In this document: piece by piece, positions 50,316-60,719 of the stretch
Position numbering within the stretch: position 1 is the first letter of the stretch
Layout of the letters: every line of letters begins with the position of its first letter
Source of the DNA: Arabidopsis thaliana
Lineage: Eukaryota; Streptophyta; Magnoliopsida; Brassicales; Brassicaceae
DNA: 64,000 nt
Direction of reading: 5' to 3'
NCBI RefSeq assembly: GCF_000001735.4
Contig: NC_003070.9
Location: forward strand, 29,745,971 to 29,809,970
Translations under genes and position numbers: made by a program
Notes under the pieces: generated by a model
The model's input: the letters and a program-made list of their open reading frames with translations, nothing else
The model's database searches: none
Told to the model about the DNA's origin: nothing

Positions 50316-52270
50316 TTACTCGACTTCAGCCAAGTAATCATCGATTTCTGCTGGTGTTAGCACCCTGCATATAACATTCACTTTTCAGATATTGATGGGA
50401 ATAACAAGATTTTTTGTTTATATTAGTTTTGTAGTCTTGAATGTTTACCTGAAAACTTTGTCAGTACCGATTTTGCCAATCTCGATGTTTTTGCTTGAGA
50501 TTTCTCCCTCGAAACTGTGAAAAGACACGGAGGTTATAGGCTTTTGAGAAATTCTGAACTCTGGAAATAAAGTAAATTAAGTTTTGGTAAAAATGCTCAC
50601 CCTTCCTTCAATGTCAATATTGCCGTGTGAATGGCATCATCAAGTTCCATATCTTCTGTGTACCTGATCAAAGACTAAGATGAAATGACATGCTTCCAAG
50701 ATCATAAACTCATCACCACAAATGGTAAATTATTATCACCTCTTCTCAAGAAACGTCTTTGCATTCGAAACATTCTTTCCCATTGCAGAAGCTTTCCATG
50801 AGAAATAAGAGCCAGATGGATCCACCTAGTGGCCAATGAAAATTATGAAATAAGATGTTTTCAGTTTACGGGTTTTACTTCACTTTGAGCAGGATGGTTA
50901 TATTTTCTTTAAAGTTCTACTTACTTGATACAGTTGTGGACCCTTGTCATCATACCCAGCCACCAGTAGAGAAACTCCAAACGGCCTAACACCACTATTA
51001 ACAGCAGAAGGAGACAGAGATTAGAAGCAAGATTCAGTAGTCTAGTTTGCAAATACAGATTTGCATTAACAACATTATCTCACGCCAAATCAATATCAAA
51101 ACTGAGCTAAAAAGTGCATAGAGAGACTCGCTCTAGAGTTGCAATCTCTGAGCCAATAACACTTTTGAACCCTGTTGAGCATATGAGAGGAAGTAATTAC
51201 ATAACACTCGATATAGTACTTACCCCGATTGAGTGAACTCTTGCATCACCGTGGCAGTTTCCCTTACAAGTTGAGTAACGGGGATGGGTTCCTGCAACAA
51301 TAAACGCCCTTAGAAGTTGAATCAACAGAGCGATCTGGATTTATGAATAAGCAAGAACTTATATCAACTGGAATCATCAATCCAAAGTTTTTATCATACA
51401 TGTACTACTAGACACTCCAGGAAAAGAAGACAAAAAAACAGAAGATATTAAAGATTACCTTGTACAGACGGAGATATTGCTCAGCCTGCTTCCTACTCTT
51501 TCGCACAAGAACTCGGAAATCAGGACCCATACCACTACATAAAAGGCAATACCAAAGTTAGCACTGAAATCATTAGGGTACTAAGGGAAAGGTTCCATCA
51601 GTAGCACTAGCACCTGATGAGAGAGACTAAGTACCCAAAACAAAATAAAAAATGTATGATAAATCCAATTTGCAAGCTATAAAACCAAATTCGCTATTAA
51701 AAAAGAAGTATGGATAGCTGAAGAGAAGAACCTGTAAACAGTTCCAATGTTGGGAGTCAAATGTTGAATCTTTTGAACCTGAAACAGACAATAGATAAAC
51801 ATTAGTTTCGTAGGAGTTACTGAAACTATGCAACCGAAAGGAAAGTAACACGAGCAGGCACAGAATGAAAAAGAACTAATTGCTATAAAGAGTTGATCAA
51901 ACTTACAGACGCTTCATCAACCAATATAGAAGGAAGTTTCTTTTCAGTTGCAATGACAACTCCATTTGAAGCTGCATAAAGAAAACAACAGTCATGATTA
52001 CCAAAGACAATGTTCCTTAAAAATCTCCTCTCGAATTTGATTAGATCATTGAAAAAACCTTTAATTCCAAGTGATGTTTGGCCTGATCCAACAGCTGTTA
52101 GGGCATGTTCTATCTGAACCAGCTTCCCTGATGGGCTGTTTCATAAACCACAACATGAATCAAACCCCGAAGAAACCGTTCCAAATGCTCAGAAAGAGAT
52201 AACATTGATATGATAAACAAAGTTAATACCTGAAGGTGGTGAGAGAAAACGAGTACTGACTGTCCCCCAT
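50316..52270 (-). CDS. PAB2: 20S proteasome subunit alpha-2 (235 aa, 11 exons)
   Basis: Exons (minus): 52270-52230, 52135-52059, 51971-51907, 51778-51732, 51534-51459, 51291-51224, 50994-50925, 50825-50740, 50663-50601, 50514-50449, 50364-50316. They give exactly 235 residues. The N-terminal proteasome alpha signature ([21 protein letters not shown]) gates the barrel entrance, followed by the [12 protein letters not shown] and [15 protein letters not shown] blocks. There is no catalytic Thr, as expected for an alpha subunit. It assembles in the outer ring of the 20S core in nucleus and cytosol. A 5' UTR intron (52291-52685) precedes the coding region. The almost identical PAB1 (At1g16470) is its duplicate. 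Locus by memory At1g79210. Confidence 0.95.
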
Positions 52271-53256
52271 TGAAAACCAACTAAATCAAGCTGCAAAAAA
52301 TGCGAAATAGTGTCATCTCTGGAAATTTAGAAACGTGGAAGCTAAATCTGTTCTTCATCAACAATGTTCAAACTTAAATGAAAAGAAACCACGTCTGAGC
52401 AAGTAAGTAGACTGAAGCGTTCAAATCTGACAAAGCTTAAAAACCCGGAAGAGTCTCATCGCCATGGGCAATGTGTAAGGAAAACGATGAAAAAGACAAG
52501 ATATACCAACCCTAATTAAGAATTGTGAGTGAATCAAATCAAACACAAACTCAAACTCAAAGATCAGCTCTTAGCTCAAACTCAGAGACGAAAATTGAAA
52601 ACTTTTCTTAAACCCCAAATTCAATATATTTAAAGTTATCAATTTAAATTCAACAAAAGAAACCCATTCAATCAAAGCAACATACCTTTGATATATGGAT
52701 CGAACGGAATGGTCGCAAGAGAAGAGAGAGAGAAGAGACCCAAGTGAAGAATTTTTAAGCTCTCAAGGTTTCTTGCACAAAGGGTGAGAGTCTGACGCCA
52801 GAAAACGAGAGAAACAAAAAAACCAAAACGGCGGCGTTTTAACAACTTCACAGTTACTGTATCTTACATAATAGTCCAATATTTTATATCTCTTTTCAGT
52901 TTGAACCACATTATTTATTTACTACCCCTAGTCCCCTACTCTCTCTCGCTTCCACGCCCGACTCGGACTCAAACCTGGTCCGAATTGGCTGTGTCTCTCT
53001 CCATCGCCTCCTTCTTCTCTGACAAACTCTCCTCCGTTGGTCGGAGTTTGTTTCTTCGCTCGTTCATCACAAGCTTCGTGTACTGGTAATTGTTCCATTT
53101 TTTCTAGCTATTTCGGAAAATTGGATGGAAGAAGCATCTGAAATACGCGTGTAAATGTCGCTGATTGTGTCGTTGAGGCAGAGCCATTGTTGATTCTTAG
53201 AGAAAATTTGCTCCTTTATTTCTCCAGTTTGTTAAACTCTCGATTACGCCCTTGAA
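52271..53256. other. divergent promoter region, PAB2 and mTERF gene
   Basis: The PAB2 leader and its 5' UTR intron (52291-52685) fill the left part; transcription starts about 52700-52780. The right part (about 52900-53256) is the mTERF leader, with a probable 5' UTR intron from GTAATTG (~53089) to CTCCAG (~53227). The two start sites are separated by only ~100-200 bp, so the promoter may be bidirectional. Confidence 0.55.
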
Positions 53257-54456
53257 ATGCATTCGACCGGGAAGAGAAATTTCTTAGCTGTTATCAGATT
53301 ATTGTTTACTAGTTCGAGCTTGGTCAGAAAGGCTGGTTGTAGAAATCTCATTTCTGCTACCTTTACCACCAGGTGTTCGACGTTATGCCTGAATGAATCT
53401 GAAGAATGCATTGAGGATTCTGATCTATCGTCTAGGAGAAAAAAATTTGATTATGTTGGAGAAGTTGGTGAAAAAGAGAAAGTGAGAGATATTACTAGTA
53501 GTCCTTTACAAGTTTTACGAAGATGGGGTTGTGATGATGATGAAATATCCAAGCTTTTTACTCGTAGGCCTGCTTTGCAGAGAGCCAATGTTGCTCAGTT
53601 AGAGTTTAAGTTAAGCCTTCTTAAGCCACTGGGAATCACGTCTTCAGACCTTGTGAAGATTCTTAACTGTCGTCCTAGGTTCTTTAGTTGCCGTCTTGTC
53701 CTTGATGAAAGGATCAACTACTTCATGGAGATTTTGGGGTCAAAAGAGGTGTTGCGCAGAGTCATTATCCGGAATCCGTCACTCATGTTGTATGACCTCG
53801 ATGACAAGATCAAACCCGCGATAGAATACTACAAAGGGTTGGGCTTTAGCCAACAGGATCTTGTCGCAATGTTGATATCGCGACCCACGTTGATTCCAAG
53901 AACAAACTTTAACAATGAGAAGTTTGAATACATTGAGAAAACTGGAGTCACCAGAGAATCCAAGATGTTTAAATATGTTGCAGTCATCATCGGGGTCTCG
54001 AGGATGGAGACAATCGAAGAGAAAGTTAGAAACTTGGAAAAGTTTGGGTTCTCGGAAGAAGAGATTTGGCACCTGTATGGAAAATGCCCAATCCTTCTCT
54101 CTCTCTCTGTTGAGAAAGTTCAGAGAAACATGACTTTCGTCATAGCCTCGATGAAACTTCCAGCTCATTCCGTGGTTAAGCACCCTTGTTTGCTTCTCCT
54201 CAACCTCGAGTCTCGTCTAAAACCTCGTGCGGATCTCGTTAAGAGAGTCTTGGAAATGCGTCTAAAGCCATTGATAAAAGAAGTGAGCATTTTCAGAGCG
54301 GTAAGGATGAGCGAGAAACGGTTCTTGAAGGTTTATGTAATGTGTCATCCACAAGATATTGCAACCGAGCTGATGGAGTTTTACGAGAAATCCAAAAACA
54401 TGAAACGTTTAGCTGAGAAATCCAAGAAATACATCCGTAAAGGATTCCCCTTTTGA
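53257..54456 (+). CDS. mTERF-family organellar protein, 399 aa
   Basis: An intronless coding region of 399 residues. The first ~50 residues are basic and Ser/Thr-rich (MHSTGKRNFLAVIRLLFTSS), resembling a mitochondrial presequence. From about residue 85 the protein is a chain of mTERF motifs of ~30-35 residues with the L/P-rich pattern (LGITSSDLVKILNCRPRFF, LGFSQQDLVAMLISRPTL, FGFSEEEIWHLYGKCPILL). It closes with a basic tail (KKYIRKGFPF), the usual end of this large plant clade. mTERF proteins wrap nucleic acid and act in organellar transcription termination, splicing or ribosome assembly. The precise target is unknown. Locus by memory At1g79220. Confidence 0.9.
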   Translation: MHSTGKRNFLAVIRLLFTSSSLVRKAGCRNLISATFTTRCSTLCLNESEECIEDSDLSSRRKKFDYVGEVGEKEKVRDITSSPLQVLRRWGCDDDEISKLFTRRPALQRANVAQLEFKLSLLKPLGITSSDLVKILNCRPRFFSCRLVLDERINYFMEILGSKEVLRRVIIRNPSLMLYDLDDKIKPAIEYYKGLGFSQQDLVAMLISRPTLIPRTNFNNEKFEYIEKTGVTRESKMFKYVAVIIGVSRMETIEEKVRNLEKFGFSEEEIWHLYGKCPILLSLSVEKVQRNMTFVIASMKLPAHSVVKHPCLLLLNLESRLKPRADLVKRVLEMRLKPLIKEVSIFRAVRMSEKRFLKVYVMCHPQDIATELMEFYEKSKNMKRLAEKSKKYIRKGFPF

Positions 54457-54853
54457 ATCTCTTTTTCATCTTTTGTTTCTTTGGATATGTTCATTAAAGA
54501 TGTAACATTGTGTAGAATTTTCCAGCTTTATCAATGGATACTTTTGAATCGGTTCATGTTTTGGTTTAGATCAGATTAGTTAAACCGGAATAGAAAAATA
54601 TCAAAACACAAAACGCGAAGAAGCACGTTTGGTGAAACGAAACGCCAAAGACGCCCTAGACGTGTCTCTCTTCCAGACCCGTTCGTGGCGGCAGTGACAA
54701 AATCCTCTTTATTGATAAAAACGTTTGCAAAGTTGCAACCTTTTTGGGTTTAGTACTTGAAGAGAATCAATCTGACAGCAAATAGTTTTGGCGTCTTTCT
54801 AACTCAACCCATCATCTCTGTTGCATTTTATCGAGAGAATATTTGAGGTGGAT
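54457..54853. other. spacer between the mTERF gene and STR1
   Basis: Holds the mTERF 3' UTR and the short STR1 promoter (about 54600-54820), the latter richer in CG (GACGTGTC near 54660). No TATA box is obvious. Confidence 0.55.
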
Positions 54854-57709
54854 ATGGCCTCGACCCTTTTCTCCAGAACTTTCTTGGCTGCTAGTCACCG
54901 ACTGATTACTCCTTCTCTTCCGCAAAAGATCTTTAATCCAGCCACCTTTCTCAGTGTAAGTCGATATCTGATTCGCGATCTGTTCTCAATTAGCCATTCG
55001 TTTGACCACTCGTTAGCTTCTGGGTTTGAGAGTGTCTGGATTGATTTCGAGCGTTTGGATTGTTTCTATGATTTGACAGTGGTTCTACTGGGTTTTCGAG
55101 CTTTTGAAATGTTGAATAGACTATAGAGAATTGCTTAATTGTTGATGAGGTCTATGTCAATCGATGCTTTTCTTATCAAAGTTTGAAATTGGACTTATGA
55201 GTTTTGTAATCATAAATTAGGTAGTGAAGTTTTATGTGAATTGCTCAGTTTCGCCTCTCTGTATATGATTCTGACTTTTTGGTTGGTCTTCCTCTTCTTG
55301 TGTTGGTAATTGCTGAAGAGGTCACTCCACTCTCAGTTAGGCTCCGCTTCTACAGCCTATAAATCAACTACTTGGGCTCGTCGAGCTATGGCTTCTACTG
55401 GAGTTGAGACAAAAGCCGGTTACTCCACATCATCCGTATCAACCAGTGAACCTGTTGTTTCTGTTGATTGGCTTCATGCTAATCTTAGAGAGCCTGATTT
55501 GAAGGTGACTGCCCTTTCTCCTAGTTCACTTCTTGGAGAATATGTCTGCCAAACTTAAACTTACCTGTTTGTATGCTGTTCAGATTTTGGATGCTTCATG
55601 GTATATGCCGGATGAGCAGAGAAATCCGATCCAAGAATATCAGGTGAGAGTATGAACAGATAGAATTTTGAGAACTTCTTTGTTTTCACAATTGTTCAGG
55701 TTGTATTCATTCTGGATGAGCGAAACCACACTTAGTACACTATTTGATGATACTGTCGGACATAAACTGTGTCCTCTCCTATATAGGTTGCTCATATTCC
55801 CCGCGCTCTCTTCTTTGATTTGGATGGAATATCAGATCGAAAAACTAGTGTAAGTATCGCCATCTTTTCTTTTACAGAAGATGTACCCCTGCAGTTTACT
55901 TTGAAGTTTTCACTTCACATTGATATCGCTTTTATGCATAAATGAAACCTTATCGATAGATATTATCTTCTTTTGCTGCCATTTTTAAGATAGTATGTAG
56001 CTTTTTCTTATGTGAGATAAAGTAATAAGTCTGGACTCTTTAATGTTAGTATATGTTATTATGTGTTTTCATTAAGACATCTCTTTGCCCCGATCTTAAG
56101 GGAATCATCTAAAGTATTGTATGATATATTAACTACTTGTAACAGTTGCCACATATGTTGCCCACTGAGGAAGCTTTTGCTGCTGGTTGTTCTGCTCTTG
56201 GAATTGATAACAAAGATGAAGTGGTTGTCTATGATGGAAAGGGGATCTTTAGTGCAGCCCGTGTATGGTGGTGAGTTCTGGTTCTTGTTTGTTCTTTTAA
56301 TCCTTTTACTTTGTCCTGAGTCTTTTTTCGAGTATTGTTATAATTGATATGTGCTTCTTTATTTTCCCCTTAAATAGGATGTTCCGAGTTTTTGGACATG
56401 AAAAAGTTTGGGTGCTCGATGGAGGTCTACCAAGATGGCGTGCATCAGGTTATGATGTTGAATCTAGTGCATCAGGTGATGCTATTCTGAAAGCCAGTGC
56501 CGCAAGTGAGGCTATAGAGAAAATTTATCAAGGACAAACCGTAAGTCACTAATTTGGATAATAGTTCTCTGGTTCGTATTTCTGTAGATTCATGATGAGT
56601 TTTGAGCAGTAAAGATGTGTTTTTTCTTCATATAAATTTTCTCTCTCGTGGTTGCACAGGTCAGTCCGATAACCTTTCAGACTAAGTTCCAGCCACATCT
56701 AGTGTGGACACTTGATCAGGTTGGCATTTCCTGAATGGTTTTGTCTTCACATTATTGTTAACTATCATTCTCTGCTTAAGAATCTTTAATTTGGTCTATA
56801 TTTATACCCGTTTTTCAGAATTGTGATTGTGATATATCAATTTTACTATAGCTCAGTATGTTGGTAGATTGATGTCTGTAGATGCCTGATTTTGAGTTTG
56901 CGCTTGTGTTACAATAACTTGTTCAGACTCTTATTTTAGGTCATGACTCTCTTTGGTGAATTCACAGGTCAAGAACAATATGGAGGATCCGACTTATCAA
57001 CACATAGACGCTCGTTCCAAAGCCAGGTACTATAAATGCCGAGTTATTACTTGTTTTGACTAATGGATTTTTCTCTAGGCTCCTTCACACTAATTTGATA
57101 CTCAGTGTAGCATTTTGATTATTTTACGGGGTTTTTCACAGGTTTGATGGTACTGCTCCAGAACCCCGTAAGGGAATAAGAAGCGGTCATATACCTGGAA
57201 GCAAATGTATCCCTTTTCCTCAGGTAAAAGCCACCCTAAGAGAATTTGCTTCCTTCCCACACTTCCTCTGCATCTAGTCCCCAGAGTTAATGTGATAAAT
57301 TCCTTCTTTCTGCAGATGTTTGATTCTTGTAACACATTGTTACCAGCAGAGGAGCTGAAGAAACGATTTGACCAAGAAGGTAAACTATTTCATCTCGAAG
57401 AATAAGTTTCACAATCTTATTTATATAAAACATTTGTAAGATCTCAAGGCTTTTTGGTGCAGATATCTCACTGGACAAGCCTATTATGGCCTCGTGTGGG
57501 ACTGGTGTAACAGCTTGCATCTTGGCAATGGTAACTCCATTTATTTTATTTGAGATTATATATAAACGGAGAGAGACTGACTTAGTGACTTGCTCTGTTA
57601 GGGGCTTCACCGGCTGGGGAAAACCGACGTGCCGATCTATGATGGGTCGTGGACTGAATGGGCGACACAACCAGACTTGCCCATAGAGAGTGTTGAATCT
57701 TCTTCATGA
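54854..57709 (+). CDS. STR1: 3-mercaptopyruvate sulfurtransferase (379 aa, 12 exons)
   Basis: Exons: 54854-54955, 55319-55504, 55584-55643, 55787-55849, 56146-56270, 56378-56540, 56660-56719, 56968-57026, 57142-57223, 57316-57379, 57463-57530, 57602-57709. They give 379 residues. A mitochondrial presequence (~1-58) is followed by two rhodanese domains, about 82-205 and 225-370. The second has the catalytic loop CGTGV with the active-site cysteine at residue 333; CG(S/T)GV marks mercaptopyruvate rather than thiosulfate specificity. The enzyme moves sulfur from 3-mercaptopyruvate to thiols or cyanide, giving pyruvate, and works with ETHE1 in mitochondrial cysteine catabolism; loss impairs embryo development. 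Translation from an internal Met (MASTGVETK, residue 59) could yield a shorter, cytosolic form. Sister STR2 is At1g16460. Locus by memory At1g79230. Confidence 0.95.
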
Positions 57710-58152
57710 AAGTCTCCACCGTAAAGGCTAGCGACAAGATTACAAGCCACAGACGGAAATAATTATCATGTTTAAGTTGAGGGATTTGTTTGAAGTTAAT
57801 CATAATCCTGGCTTTAAATTTGCCTCAACCCTCAAGCCGAAGAGGACTGTATCTATAGAACTTGGAACTTTTCCTTTTCGTTTCTGGATTCATCTTCTCA
57901 GATAACAAAAGGTTGTTTTCTGTGTTTTCTTTCTAATAAAATCAAGAACCAGGAAATTTCTCAACGATTCTTAAACAGAGATCCTGAAACAATAATAATA
58001 AACACTTTTTCTTTAGCAGATGGTTAACGTTCAGATATTGATGTCATTACGAGTGAAGCGAAGCAAAAGGTTACGCGAGAGAGACATAAACTCGTTTCAT
58101 TACACTATAAATTATTGTATATATATTAAATCAATAGAAGCATATTAAAAAC
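57710..58152. other. STR1 3' UTR and tRNA 5' flank
   Basis: STR1 3' UTR runs to about 57950; the rest is AT-rich flank of the tRNA gene. Nothing else is recognised. Confidence 0.6.
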
Positions 58153-58225
58153 GACCGCGTGGCCTAATGGATAAGGCGCTCGCCTCCGGAGCGGGAGATT
58201 GTGGGTTCGAGTCCCACCGTGGTCG
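58153..58225 (+). tRNA. tRNA-Arg (anticodon CCG)
   Basis: A 73-base intronless tRNA. The seven-pair acceptor stem (GACCGCG with CGTGGTC) has one G-T pair, with discriminator G. The D arm is GCCTAATGGATAAGGC. The anticodon stem is CTCGC with GCGGG around the seven-base loop CTCCGGA, giving CCG, which reads CGG Arg codons. The T arm is TGTGG-GTTCGAGT-CCCAC and supplies the internal B box. A run of eight T at 58230-58237 is the Pol III terminator. Confidence 0.97.
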
Positions 58226-58229
58226 TTAA

Positions 58230-58237
58230 TTTTTTTT
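58230..58237 (+). terminator. Pol III oligo-T terminator of tRNA-Arg
   Basis: Eight T residues starting five bases after the tRNA end, the usual stop signal for RNA polymerase III. Confidence 0.8.
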
Positions 58238-58489
58238 CACAGCCTTTTGGAAGGATATCTGAGATGTTGTTAAAGCTGGCTGAGATATCTTAAAATCAGA
58301 AACACGGATGCGTGGACAAAATCATAAAACTCTTAACTATGTCCTATTCAAGAAAATCCTCAAGTTCCTGCGAGCACAGGTTGATCAGTGGAAGAAACGT
58401 AAGTTAAGGGATATGACGACAGTTTCACCATTTGCATATTATAGCACAAGACACTCTCTACCAAACATATAGCAAAATCTCCTTCATTA

Positions 58490-59535
58490 GGAGGAATATG
58501 AGCAAACACCAATACACAAGATAGGATAAAGGTCTGAAATATGCATAAGTAGTAGCACACCATCATTTACCTGCCCCCAAAATCACAAATAGTATAACCT
58601 TATGGTTTTCTCTTTCGGAAAATGGACCATCATCTATGAGAACACGACAGCACAAATAGTATAACATTAATGCCAAGCATACTCAACAGGTTATCATCGA
58701 GTAGAATTACAACCCTTGTCAATCAATCGGAAGAGGTAAGAGGAAGGAAGGAAAACTACAGATTCAAAATAAAACCCATCAATTTTATTGCCACACTAAA
58801 TTGTTATTGATACAAACAATACAAGAGCTTATTTAATTCATTAAATCGAAAAGATTTATTGATCAGATTCTCAAGTGTTGCAAGCGATCCTTTACTTCCG
58901 CTTCAGCTTTAGCTTTCTTTTTCTTTGCTCGGCGTTTGACTGCAAGTTCCTCAAACCTCTTCATCCCAGTTTTGAACATCATCTTCACCAAAAGCTCAGG
59001 TTGGCCTCTCACAAAATACTCATGTCCACATTCTCATTGCTCTGACTCCTTAATTCTTCTAAAGCCCAGTCGTCAACAACAAAAACAAGATGAGAGACGA
59101 TTCCAAACTCGGAGATATAATCTTTGTATGTATATATATACATACAATAAAACTTACATGTAAGTTGAGTTCGGTCATAAACTCCAAGTAATGTCTGCCA
59201 AATTCTATCGATTTCGGCAGAACTTCTCGGTGAAGCGCTTCCAGATTCCAACGATGAAGCTATTGTGGCTTTTGCTCCACGAGATAATTGGATCCAATTA
59301 TGGATCATCCACGACATTGTATCTTCTTGTAGAATGTACTCAACATAACTTCAAACAAGAAATCATGTAATTTGCATCACTAAAGCTCTCTTTTGTGTTG
59401 CTTACTGCAGTGAACTCCCTTCCGTAGGTATAATATGAGTAACATTAATCACCAACACAAGATAAAGGCCTGGAATCTGCACAAGTTGTGGCCCTGAAAT
59501 TGCAAATAGCCACCTTATGGTTTTCTATAACACCA
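58490..59535. repeat. ~110-130 bp direct repeats flanking the HSF pseudogene
   Basis: The segment about 58490-58620 (AATATGAGCAAACACC...CCTTATGGTTTTCT) recurs, diverged, at about 59424-59530 (AATATGAGTAACATTAATC...CCTTATGGTTTTCT) in the same orientation. The copies lie on either side of the HSF pseudogene, so this stretch arose by a duplication of DNA next to it or of the locus itself. Confidence 0.7.
58863..59346 (-). pseudogene. heat shock factor (HSF) DNA-binding-domain pseudogene
   Basis: Read on the minus strand, an HSF DNA-binding domain emerges piecewise. YNVVDDP, a TAA stop, then LDPIISWSKSHNSFIV is in one frame. WNLEALHREVLPKSIEFGRH and YLEFMTELNLH follow after a shift, ending at a GTAAG donor. 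After a short intron-like gap, LGFRRIKESEQ is followed by TGA where the invariant Trp should be, then EC-GHEYFVRGQPELLVKM. The order matches the HSF wing and recognition-helix region (NFSSFVRQLNTYGFRKV...WEFANEGFxRGQ). A basic tail with KRRAKKKKAKAEAE ends at 58863. The intron position fits the conserved one in HSF domains. At least two stops and two frameshifts make it dead. The probable original start is at 59346. It resembles the short, solo-domain HSF-like genes of Arabidopsis. Confidence 0.82.
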
Positions 59536-60719
59536 AGACAATATTTAGCATAGATAGAAGTCCAGCGTTACTAGGATTACCAGTAGACTGATTAGCACAT
59601 ATCGAACCTTCTACATCAGAGGAGTTCATACTTAGTAGTCCTAAAAGGCATGAATGAAAAAGAGTTTGGTCCAATATCGGGAAAGTTTCAAGACTTGCAT
59701 CAAGTAATACATGAACGAGAGAAAAGCAAGGCAAGTAAGAAAGAACTGCAAAAGCGAAAAAGGTAACAAGGAACGACTGGCAGATCAAAGCGATCCTCGA
59801 ATACTGCAACGGCATAGACACTCCTGTAAACTCCACAAAAAGTGCTTCCCATGATAACTTCAGTAAAAGCATATCCTTCTTCTTTCAGGATTAAAGTCAA
59901 CTTCAGAACACTCCAAAGACAACGCTTCCCATGAAAACTTAACAAACTGCAACCGAAAATAGGCTTCAATGTGTGACAGAGCAAATGAAGGATTAAGAGA
60001 TAAGAAGTTGAACATCACTTTCTCAATTTTCACTGATTCACCTGAGGGGATTTCAAAAGAATAATCCATGAGATTAAGCCTCACCTAAAATCCACTGACA
60101 ACATTTTACATCACCCAAACAAAATGAAGTGAGAGACTTCATTATCAAATGTCTACAGAACCATTAAACCAGCTACAACCCAGGAATAAAGAAACCTCAG
60201 AACTCAGAAGTAGGGAGCATTATCATCAAAACCAAGAGGCTCTTCATCTTCTATGAGCCTGCCCTCAAGAGGTCACACTACCAGCAAGAATCACTTATGT
60301 TATCAATAATAAACAATGACATCTGTGATTCATACCTACCAAATTCTGAGAACGGCAACATACATATACCCTTGCTAACAAGTGTGAAAGAACCTACAAA
60401 AACACTAAGTATCTCATTGTGGGAAAGTAGTTTAATGACTAGAAGGCGAAAAACTGAGTCATTGCTGCAAAACTGAGAATCATCATCAAAGGTACAGAAG
60501 ACAAATCTTCAAATCGGTAGAAAGTATGGTAGAGAAGTAAACCCAGAAGAAGATTAGCTCAAAACACCTGAATCCAACCAGAGATGGAACCTCCAAGTTC
60601 ATCCCTGTTGAGACAACCACGGTCCACGGTTGAAACTTGTTTTTCCTTCCTCGGCAATCAACACTATAGATATCAATAGAAATAAGCCACCTCATAAACT
60701 CATGATGTAACAGATATAG

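Noticed and set aside
59009-59317. 102-codon minus-strand frame as a separate small protein
   Set aside because: It mixes two registers of the HSF-like domain and runs through the pseudogene's intron; the HSF order appears only when frames are switched.
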